Below are positions 24,051 to 29,949 of a DNA stretch of 64,000 bases, piece by piece. Positions within the stretch are counted from its first letter, which is position 1. Every line of letters begins with the position of its first letter. The position numbers and the translations under genes were made by a program. The stretch spans positions 124,001 through 188,000 of the forward strand of contig NZ_AGRW01000055.1 of assembly GCF_000255555.1 (NCBI RefSeq), given 5' to 3'. This DNA comes from Treponema saccharophilum DSM 2985. Lineage in GTDB: Bacteria; Spirochaetota; Spirochaetia; Treponematales; Treponemataceae. The notes under the pieces are model-generated. The model was not told the DNA's origin, searched no databases, and saw only the letters and a list, made by a program, of their open reading frames with translations.

Positions 24051-24755
24051 ATGAACGCGAACAAAATCAGAATGCCCATCGACATTGCAATGACAATCCT
24101 TTCTGTAATTCTCATGGGCGGAGCTTACATGTTCCCAAGCGATATTGTGCACGAAATTTTGGGCGTGGCTCTGCTCGTGCTTTGGGCTGTGCATTTTGCA
24201 CTGAATCGCCGCTGGTTTGGTGCAATCTTCCGCGGGAAATACAATCCCTATCGTATAATGCAGACATCGATAAATATAGGCATCTTGATTTGCGCAGTTT
24301 TTTTGATGATTAGCGGAATCATTCTTTCAAACCACGTTTTTTCATTTTTGAAAATTGAAAGCGACCTTGGCTTTGCACGAACCGCGCATCTTCTTTCAAG
24401 CCATTGGTATTTTCTTTTTATGGCGCTGCATATCGGTCTTCATGTGGGGATGATTGCGAACAGGATAAAGCAGAAAAGAGAAGCCGAAAATGGGAATTTT
24501 GAAGAAGAAAGCAGCTCGAAAAAGTCAGCCCGCAAAATTATCTTCCGCATTTTCTTCTCGCTCGCCTGTCTTTACGGCATTTACGCCTTCATCGCGCGCG
24601 GAGTCTGGAAATATCTGATTCTGCAGCAGCAGTTCTTCTTTCTTGATTTGGAGCGCGGATATTTTCTGTTTGCCGTGGACTATATTTCGATTATCGTCTT
24701 GTTTGCGACAGCCAGCCACTGCCTGAATAAAATTCTTCAGAAGAAGAATAGATAA
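24051..24755 (+). CDS. DUF4405-type membrane protein, putative haem-binding
   Basis: Encodes 234 residues with a GGAGTGG site. About five to six membrane helices carry conserved histidines: HEILGVALLVLWAVHFALNR and HLLSSHWYFLFMALHIGLH. These place histidines on facing helices, the pattern that suggests b-type haem ligation in DUF4405 and related cytochrome b-like proteins. It is the last gene of the TetR-controlled operon and could feed electrons from the membrane to the exported flavodoxin and AKR. The first cassette-type attC site begins 73 bases downstream. Confidence 0.8.
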   Translation: MNANKIRMPIDIAMTILSVILMGGAYMFPSDIVHEILGVALLVLWAVHFALNRRWFGAIFRGKYNPYRIMQTSINIGILICAVFLMISGIILSNHVFSFLKIESDLGFARTAHLLSSHWYFLFMALHIGLHVGMIANRIKQKREAENGNFEEESSSKKSARKIIFRIFFSLACLYGIYAFIARGVWKYLILQQQFFFLDLERGYFLFAVDYISIIVLFATASHCLNKILQKKNR

Positions 24756-24828
24756 GCGCGACAATAAATCTCAGGTGCTCCAGAAAATGGTTCTGAATTA
24801 TACGTACTTGCTATGATAAAATAAAAAC

Positions 24829-24893
24829 ACATAACAAAGGTTCGTAGCCGACAGCGGGTCAAGCCGCGTTTCAGTTTAAACCAGTTGTTATGT
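24829..24893 (+). repeat. attC site 1 of an integron-type cassette array
   Basis: R'' box ACATAAC at 24829-24835 and R' core GTTATGT at 24887-24893 are exact complements. Between them lie GGTTCGTAG, CCGACAGCGG, the TCAAG loop and AACC, forming the left half of the standard folded attC; the right inner arm is diverged. The core obeys GTTRRRY. Cassette A runs from 24888 to 26040. Confidence 0.8.
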
Positions 24894-24962
24894 GGATTGC
24901 CAGTGGCAACGAAAGGTAAAAAAAGTATGAAAAATGATGTCAGTTATTATTAAGAGGCTGTT

Positions 24963-25274
24963 ATGCGATTCTTAAAGATTAATCTTTACATTCTATTTTC
25001 AATTCTTGCCTTTGATGTGTTTCTTTTTATTCTGGATCGTTGTTCTGATGGTCGCCTTGTGAACTTGTGCTTTGCTTTAGTATGCCTTGTGTTTGGGGGC
25101 GTATGCATCTACACATTTGTGTCTTCACTGGTTTGTTTTTTGTTGAAAGTGTTCATGCATTTCTATGGTGGTAAAAAATTTTATATTATAAATGGAAGCA
25201 CTTGTATCCTAAGTGTGTTCTTGTTCCTGATTAATATCTTTTTTGCAATCTGCATATTAGCTTATTTTAATTAG
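24963..25274 (+). CDS. Small membrane protein (cassette A)
   Basis: Encodes 103 residues with an AGAGG site. Three hydrophobic segments (about residues 8-24, 36-60 and 77-101) make it an integral membrane protein; no catalytic motif is visible. It lies 70 bases inside the first attC site, the usual position for a cassette gene. Its AT-rich composition differs from the upstream operon. It shares a cassette with the toxin-antitoxin pair behind it, which hints that an attC between them has been lost. Unknown function. Confidence 0.65.
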   Translation: MRFLKINLYILFSILAFDVFLFILDRCSDGRLVNLCFALVCLVFGGVCIYTFVSSLVCFLLKVFMHFYGGKKFYIINGSTCILSVFLFLINIFFAICILAYFN

Positions 25275-25330
25275 CCGATGATGAAAACTTCGAATCAAGC
25301 TGTGCTTTTTTCTTACTTTAAATTATATAT

Positions 25331-25360
25331 TTGACTATATATAAAACTATATATTATAAT
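25331..25360 (+). promoter_or_regulatory. Toxin-antitoxin promoter with AT-rich operator
   Basis: TTGACT (25331-25336), 18 bases, TATAAT (25355-25360), with two direct copies of ACTATATAT in and around the spacer that could be the antitoxin-binding operator. It ends 19 bases before the antitoxin ATG and gives the pair its own transcription, as usual for cassette-borne toxin-antitoxin genes. Confidence 0.65.
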
Positions 25361-25379
25361 ATATATGCGAGGTGATAAT

Positions 25380-25652
25380 ATGTTAGTAGAAACAAGTCAG
25401 ATGATGCCAATTACAAAGCTTCAGAAATCATTAACTCAGACTGTACGAAACATTTCAGAAAATAAAGAAACTGTTTTTATTCTAAAAAATAATGCAATGG
25501 AAGCAGTAATGATTCCTTTTGAAAAATACGAATATCTCTCCACTCTTGAAAATATTTTTGAAAGGATGGAAATATCAGAAACAGTAAAAAACAGAATGAA
25601 AAATTATGATGCTTCTAAATCAGTAAGTTGGGATTCAATTCGGGAAGAATAG
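25380..25652 (+). CDS. Phd/YefM-type antitoxin
   Basis: Encodes 90 residues from the ATG at 25380 (GAGGTGAT site; a frame starting 15 bases earlier lacks one). The N-terminal Phd/YefM DNA-binding domain has the typical PITKLQKSLTQTVRNISENK pattern, and a strand pair follows (ETVFILKNNAMEAVMIP). The C-terminal acidic tail would wrap and neutralise the toxin. The toxin gene starts 2 bases after the stop. It is expected to repress its own promoter at 25331. Confidence 0.88.
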   Translation: MLVETSQMMPITKLQKSLTQTVRNISENKETVFILKNNAMEAVMIPFEKYEYLSTLENIFERMEISETVKNRMKNYDASKSVSWDSIREE

Positions 25653-25654
25653 TT

Positions 25655-25978
25655 ATGGAAGAGAAAAAGTATGAAATAAAATTTATTCCTGAAGCTGTTG
25701 AAGACTATAAAAAACTTGATGGAAGCGTGAAAAAAGATGTAAATAAAAAAATTGATAAACTTTCACAGAACCCATTGTGTGGACTTCCTTTAGAAAATAA
25801 AGACAACGTAGATTTAACAGGATTTTATAAATTGTACGCCTGTGGGACTAGCATAAGAATTGTATATCGCCTTTTGACACCAGAAAAAATAGAAATTGTA
25901 GAAATCTGGGGTATTGGAAAAATAGAAAATTTACAGATATATAAAACTGTTGGGGAAAGAAAAGAAGAGGTGAAGTAA
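25655..25978 (+). CDS. RelE/ParE-type toxin
   Basis: Encodes 107 residues from the ATG at 25655, 2 bases behind the antitoxin stop. It has the RelE/ParE fold pattern: EIKFIPEAVEDYKKLDGSVK, then LENKDNVDLTGFYKLYA and RIVYRLLTPEKIEIVEIWGIG. RelE-type members cut ribosome-bound mRNA and ParE-type members poison gyrase; the sequence does not separate the two, although the C-terminal RIVYRL segment fits RelE. The stop lies 5 bases before attC site 2, so the pair sits at the end of cassette A. Such pairs stabilise cassette arrays. Confidence 0.85.
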   Translation: MEEKKYEIKFIPEAVEDYKKLDGSVKKDVNKKIDKLSQNPLCGLPLENKDNVDLTGFYKLYACGTSIRIVYRLLTPEKIEIVEIWGIGKIENLQIYKTVGERKEEVK

Positions 25979-25982
25979 GAAC

Positions 25983-26046
25983 ACATAACACTGTTTTCAA
26001 ATCCGACAGGCAGTCAAGCTGCGTGCGGTACAACCAGTTGTTATAC
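25983..26046 (+). repeat. attC site 2
   Basis: R'' ACATAAC (25983-25989) is complementary to the core GTTATGT of attC 1, as expected when a cassette was inserted as a circle. Its own core is GTTATAC (26040-26046). The inner fold is CCGACAGGCAG, loop TCAAG, CTGCGTGCGG, then TACAACC, with unpaired bases on one arm as in known attC sites. Confidence 0.85.
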
Positions 26047-26225
26047 GCACAGCCCACTGGGCTGGAAGCGAAAGTAAGTACGCGACATACGTCGCTTATT
26101 TATATCAATAGGAATTGATATTGGCATTGAACAGGTATAAGGATCCGAAATTTTTGGAGGGTCATCAACCGAACTCATAGAAAAACTGGTTATGTTCCTT
26201 TGAACTAGATTTAGGAGGCTGATGT

Positions 26226-26651
26226 ATGATGATTGTTCTTGGACTTTACTATCTGATTGGAATTGGTAGTGTGATTTTTTCCCTCTGTAATAAAAATAAA
26301 CCAAAAGAATGGCTTTACTATCTGTTTCTCGTTCTTTACGGAGGATTTGGAGTTCATCAGTTTTATGCAAAAAATCTTCCGAGAGCAGTAGTCAGACTTA
26401 CAGCAGGATTTATAAATCTTCCGTTCTTTCTTCTTTTTATAAACGGATTGTTTAGGGTTTTAGCAGACGGGTATGATGATCCCGCTTACGGACTTATAAT
26501 TTTGGGAGCCTTAGGCGGTATCCTTCCCGCATCACTAATCCTTATTTTGTTTGTTCTTGATTTAGAAGGAATGAAATTGATTAAAAAGGTTGAGGATGGA
26601 GAAAATCAGATAAAAGGGACAGAGTCAAATGAAAAAAATCACAATGTTTAG
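26226..26651 (+). CDS. TM2-like membrane protein (cassette B)
   Basis: Encodes 141 residues with an AGGAGG site. Several hydrophobic segments; the segment YGGFGVHQFYAKN at about residues 38-50 has the G-x-F-G-x-H-x-F-Y signature of TM2-domain proteins, followed by a membrane helix. TM2 proteins are small membrane proteins of mostly unknown function. It is the only gene of cassette B between attC sites 2 and 3. The leader of about 180 bases contains a GGATCC but no clear promoter. The last codon overlaps a GTATAAC box at 26651. Confidence 0.75.
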   Translation: MMIVLGLYYLIGIGSVIFSLCNKNKPKEWLYYLFLVLYGGFGVHQFYAKNLPRAVVRLTAGFINLPFFLLFINGLFRVLADGYDDPAYGLIILGALGGILPASLILILFVLDLEGMKLIKKVEDGENQIKGTESNEKNHNV

Positions 26652-26733
26652 TATAACGTCCCGTAATTATTAATTATAATAAGAAATAAAAGAAATCTGG
26701 TTGATGGAACAGGAAATCCATCTGAAGAAGAAC

Positions 26734-26796
26734 GTATAACAAAGGTTCGTAGCCGACAGCGGGTCAAGCCCGCTGCGGTACAACCCGTTGTTAGGC
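26734..26796 (+). repeat. attC site 3
   Basis: R'' GTATAAC (26734-26740) is complementary to the core GTTATAC of attC 2. Its own core is GTTAGGC (26790-26796). The fold is nearly perfect: GGTT(c)GTA(g)CCG(a)CAGCGGG, loop TCAAG, CCCGCTGCGGTACAACC. The three bracketed bases are extrahelical, which is the strand-selection feature of real attC sites. Confidence 0.9.
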
Positions 26797-26828
26797 GGAC
26801 AAACGCACTCAAAAAGCAATCAAATAGA

Positions 26829-26993
26829 ATGAACCGCAGGTTTGTTTCTTTACAGGATACATCAAAACCAAAACTCATAAGTTTTCAAAACGTAGATGAT
26901 ATATACAAAAAGATAAAAGAAGGAGATTTTGTCTTATTTGAGGATGGGCGGAAAACAAGAGTGAAACTCCAAAAGGCAACCTCGAATCTATAA
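26829..26993 (+). CDS. Short unknown gene at the start of cassette C
   Basis: A 54-residue frame from an ATG 33 bases behind the attC 3 core. The frame is open further upstream, and no Shine-Dalgarno site is visible. The middle (FQNVDDIYKKIKEGDFVLFE) has a plausible helix-strand pattern. Both its location and its AT-rich codon use fit a cassette gene, but the short length leaves doubt. The remainder of this cassette has been displaced by the TnpB element. Confidence 0.4.
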   Translation: MNRRFVSLQDTSKPKLISFQNVDDIYKKIKEGDFVLFEDGRKTRVKLQKATSNL

Positions 26994-27235
26994 GATTGCT
27001 GCTTTCCTGCTTCAGGATAGTCCCATCAGTCCAGCACCCCATCCAAAACGGATTATTACACAATCTTCTTTTTTTTGTCAATCTGGGTATTAACAATGTA
27101 ATCTGATGGCTTTTGCTTAGCGACATAAAGTAACAAAACGATAAAAAAATCCACTAATTATATACATAAAACGAAGGTAATCAGGACGGCAATCCCGATT
27201 ATCCTCTAGCACAACCAATAAGGAAAGTATTGATT

Positions 27236-28600
27236 ATGATGAATAAATTAGTAGTAAATGCTGAAAAACAGCACCGAGCATTAAAATTACGAATATACCC
27301 TACCAAAGAGCAGGAAATCCTTATCAACAAAACTTTTGGCTGCTGCCGTCAGATTTATAATAATCGGTTGTTTGAACGAAACGAGTTCTATCAGAATGTA
27401 ATCAAAAACGAATCCGACAAAAATAAGCAAAAAGAACTTTGGAAGAAAGCCCATTTCAGTACAGAAAAAGAAATGAAAGCAAAATTCCCATATATGACAG
27501 AAGTTTCAGCCCAAGCATTATGTTCAGCAACAATGTTTGCGGAAGTTGCTTACAAAAATTTCTTTTCTTCAATCAAAGGCAATCGAGCCGGTGCAAAAGT
27601 TGGCAAACCGAAGTTTAAGTCGAAAAAATCAAACGATTTCAGCTACAGAGAGTGTAATCCGTCTGAAAAAGCATTAAATTGGAACGAAAGAAAAATCAAA
27701 GTTCCTAAATTGGGGTTGGTGAAATTCCGACACAGTGGAAACAAAAAAGGCAAGTTAGACTTCTTCCTTCGAGGGGAAGTCGAACTCAAATCAATAACAA
27801 TACGAAAAAAACCTGCGAACGAGTATTATGCAGTATTGCTTTTTGAAAGAGAATACTGTCATAAAAAGAAAATCTATGAAGGCGACGAAAACCAAGCCAT
27901 CGGATTAGATTTTAGTCCAGCAGATTTTTACATAAATTCGGATGGTTCATCCGGAAAAGATTTTGGCTATGTTGCTCAGAAGCAGGCAAATCTCAAAAAA
28001 CTTACTAAACTTCAAAGACGACTCATGCGTAAGCAAGTTGGCTCAAACAATCGTGAAAAAGCTCGTGTAAAAGTTGCTCGTATGGAACATTACATTGCAG
28101 AATGTCGTAATGATTGGATTGAAAAAGAAACAAAACGCCTAGTTTCAACTTATCAAGTCATCGGAATTGAAGACTTGAACTTGAAAGGAATGATGAAGTT
28201 TAGTCGAAACGCAAAGAATTACGGAGACGCTTCGTGGGGAAATTTCACAAATAAACTGTTGTGGAAAGCATCCCTAAACGAAAACAACTGTCAGATTGTA
28301 AAGGCAGATAGATTCTTTGCTTCAAGTCAGATTTGCCATTGTTGTGGATTCAAGAATCCGATTACAAAGAATTTAAATATTCGTTCTTGGATTTGCCCTG
28401 AATGTGGAGCAGAGCACATTCGTGATGTAAACGCAGCCATCAATCTCAAAATGAACGCAATAAAAACAGTAGGGCAAGGAGTGTCCGAATTTAGGTCTGT
28501 GGAGGGTGTAGAAGATTTAGCAACGCTTGCGTTGCAAATTGGAGCATCCGATGAAGCAGAAAATTTGACCGGCGACGGTCAGAATGTTCTCACGCTTTAA
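27236..28600 (+). CDS. tnpB: RNA-guided endonuclease TnpB
   Basis: Encodes 454 residues; the ATG at 27236 is preferred to a TTG at 27230, with AAGGAAAG upstream. TnpB is the RNA-guided nuclease ancestor of Cas12 and helps IS200/IS605 elements persist. The N-terminal helix-turn-helix region has LRIYPTKEQEILINKTFGC. The RuvC catalytic residues are visible: Asp in IGLDFSPADF (about residue 223), Glu in VIGIEDLNLKG (about 311) and Asp in HIRDVNAAINL (about 400). A zinc ribbon lies between the last two (CHCCGFK ... CPECG). All catalytic positions are intact, so it should be active. Confidence 0.95.
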   Translation: MMNKLVVNAEKQHRALKLRIYPTKEQEILINKTFGCCRQIYNNRLFERNEFYQNVIKNESDKNKQKELWKKAHFSTEKEMKAKFPYMTEVSAQALCSATMFAEVAYKNFFSSIKGNRAGAKVGKPKFKSKKSNDFSYRECNPSEKALNWNERKIKVPKLGLVKFRHSGNKKGKLDFFLRGEVELKSITIRKKPANEYYAVLLFEREYCHKKKIYEGDENQAIGLDFSPADFYINSDGSSGKDFGYVAQKQANLKKLTKLQRRLMRKQVGSNNREKARVKVARMEHYIAECRNDWIEKETKRLVSTYQVIGIEDLNLKGMMKFSRNAKNYGDASWGNFTNKLLWKASLNENNCQIVKADRFFASSQICHCCGFKNPITKNLNIRSWICPECGAEHIRDVNAAINLKMNAIKTVGQGVSEFRSVEGVEDLATLALQIGASDEAENLTGDGQNVLTL

Positions 28601-28640
28601 CATTTTTTTGTTAATATAAAGTGCGTGAGGGGATAATTCC
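28480..28640 (+). ncRNA. Probable omega (right-end) RNA of the TnpB element
   Basis: In IS200/IS605 elements the guide RNA derives from the 3' end of tnpB and the right end. Here the coding 3' end and the following 40 bases contain two stable hairpins (stems TGACCG/CGGTCA and CTCACGC/GCGTGAG). The exact 3' end and guide start are not known from sequence; the guide would begin right after the element end. Confidence 0.45.
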
Positions 28641-28676
28641 GATTCCTCATTACATTGAATTGAAATGATTCTGTAA

Positions 28677-28730
28677 TAACAAATTTTCAAAGCCGACAGA
28701 AAATTGGGCGGATGCCCGTTACTTGGGGCG
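28677..28730 (+). repeat. Degenerate attC-like sequence
   Basis: TAAC at 28677 is followed by AAATTTTCAAAGCCGACAG, matching the left arm of attC sites 1-3 (TAACAA ... GCCGACAG). The right arm and core (GTTACTTG instead of GTTRRRY) are diverged and the TCAAG loop is absent. Probably a decayed end of the disrupted cassette C. Confidence 0.45.
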
Positions 28731-28741
28731 CTGGAGAAAAA

Positions 28742-29521
28742 ATGAAAAAATCTATTATCTGCATTTTGATTTTATCGCTGTTTAGCAGTTTTACATTCGC
28801 GCAGCTTTGGCCAAAAGGCGCGTTAAAACAGTCAGACTGGAATCTTTCACTTAAGAATATGAAGGTCGGCGATGTCCTTGAAAAAGAATACATTTCCTGC
28901 TTTGGCGGAGAAAATGATGCGGTTCTTGCAAGTTCATGGCTAGCTGCGGAAGGAAATCCGCCTAAAAAATTGCAGCCCTATGAAAAAGATGAAAACGGCG
29001 ATTCATGGGACGAATACGAAATTGATTGGGCAAATCAATATCGCTATGACACATGGACAGAAATGTATGGACCTGGAAAATGTTTTGACGGAAAAACAGA
29101 TACGGCCTGGTGCGAAGGCGTTGAAGGCGATGGAATCGGCGAAGTTGTTATAGCTTGGGTCGATGTAAAAAGACCTGTGAGAATTTGGAGTGGCTTTGGT
29201 AAAAGCCAGAAAACATGGGAAACAAATAACCGTCCAAAAGATATCAAAGTATTTATAATTCAGGGTGAAATAGTCGGGCAATCTGTAAACGGTCCAAATT
29301 ATAAAATGAAGGTCATCGGTGAAAAAAAACTCACATTAAAAGACATTAACGGCTGGCAGCCTCTCGATTTGGGCGAATATAACGAAATTGATGTCGGATA
29401 CTACAAAAAACTTGATTCGTATGAACTGCAGAAATCAAATACATTTATTGCAGTACAAATTCTTTCTGTTTATCCGGGAACAAAATACAAAGATACTCTC
29501 ATATCAGAAATTTCAAATTGA
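28742..29521 (+). CDS. Exported protein with discoidin/glycan-binding-like domain
   Basis: Encodes 259 residues from the ATG at 28742 (GGAG site; the frame reads further upstream without one). The signal peptide is about residues 1-20 (MKKSIICILILSLFSSFTFA). The mature part has a pattern typical of discoidin-like or NADase-type glycan-binding modules: CFDGKTDTAWCEGVEGDGIG at about residues 117-136, IRIW-like strands and NRPKDIKVF. Such domains bind sugars or protein ligands outside the cell. It lies directly behind the degenerate attC and may be a former cassette gene. No catalytic motif is evident. Confidence 0.75.
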   Translation: MKKSIICILILSLFSSFTFAQLWPKGALKQSDWNLSLKNMKVGDVLEKEYISCFGGENDAVLASSWLAAEGNPPKKLQPYEKDENGDSWDEYEIDWANQYRYDTWTEMYGPGKCFDGKTDTAWCEGVEGDGIGEVVIAWVDVKRPVRIWSGFGKSQKTWETNNRPKDIKVFIIQGEIVGQSVNGPNYKMKVIGEKKLTLKDINGWQPLDLGEYNEIDVGYYKKLDSYELQKSNTFIAVQILSVYPGTKYKDTLISEISN

Positions 29522-29636
29522 AATTGAATTCAAGAAATGAATAAGTGGAAAATGAAATCCATAAGAAAAAAGGTTGCCGAGTTGTTGTTCGTGCTGACTA
29601 TTTCATTTCGCTTTACCGTGGCTGTGCATACGTTTT

Positions 29637-29939
29637 CTAAAACAAATTTTCCAATTTATCCAGCATACCGGAGATTTTTTTCCGGCATTCGGCACTTCCG
29701 TCGAAATGCTGGGCTTCAGCTGCGAGGCGCGCGAAGAAATCCTGCATCGGCAGAAGCTTTTCCATCGGGACTTTCGATGGGCTGTATTCGATGAGGACGC
29801 TTCCCGTGAGCGGGTTCGTCTCGATTTTTTTTACGGCATCTGATTTTTGGAGAAGCGCGCGCGCCTTTTCGACCAAATCGCTTTCCTTGAAAATCGGAGC
29901 GCGAAGCCTGACGCGCCCGGGAAAAAAACTGGTAATCAT
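29637..29939 (-). CDS. Small HMA-like accessory protein of the P-type ATPase operon
   Basis: Encodes 100 residues with an AAGGA site. The start FFPGRVRLRAP repeats the PGR-x-R motif found near the N-terminus of the ATPase itself (LPGRLRVHY). The ferredoxin-like HMA pattern follows (KKIETNPLTGSVLIEYSPSK), but the CxxC metal site is absent. It is likely an accessory or regulatory subunit of the ATPase. The gene lies 10 bases behind the ATPase stop. Confidence 0.75.
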   Translation of the reverse strand: MITSFFPGRVRLRAPIFKESDLVEKARALLQKSDAVKKIETNPLTGSVLIEYSPSKVPMEKLLPMQDFFARLAAEAQHFDGSAECRKKISGMLDKLENLF

Positions 29940-29949
29940 AAAATCGTCC

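Larger units (their letters stand above)
27170..28640 (+). mobile_element. IS200/IS605-type element carrying only tnpB
   Basis: The element contains tnpB but no Y1 transposase gene. A left-end hairpin is visible at 27176-27205 (AATC, GG ... CC, GATT pattern around GACGGCAATCC). The right end has a TGACCG/CGGTCA hairpin at 28566-28581 and a CTCACGC/GCGTGAG hairpin at 28589-28629. Boundaries are approximate. It has entered cassette C and ends about 40 bases from a damaged attC. Without TnpA it depends on a helper elsewhere. Confidence 0.6.

Noticed and set aside
25275-25310. A fourth attC site
   Set aside because: Only the inner arm and TCAAG-like loop are hinted at; neither R box is present, so it is only listed as a finding and not as a feature.
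27000-27236. A TnpA (Y1) gene for the TnpB element
   Set aside because: The 230 bases before tnpB have no open frame long enough or with an HUH motif.
24755-29637. An integron integrase next to the attC sites
   Set aside because: No tyrosine-recombinase gene (RxxHxxR-Y pattern) occurs in or near the array, so no integron platform is claimed.
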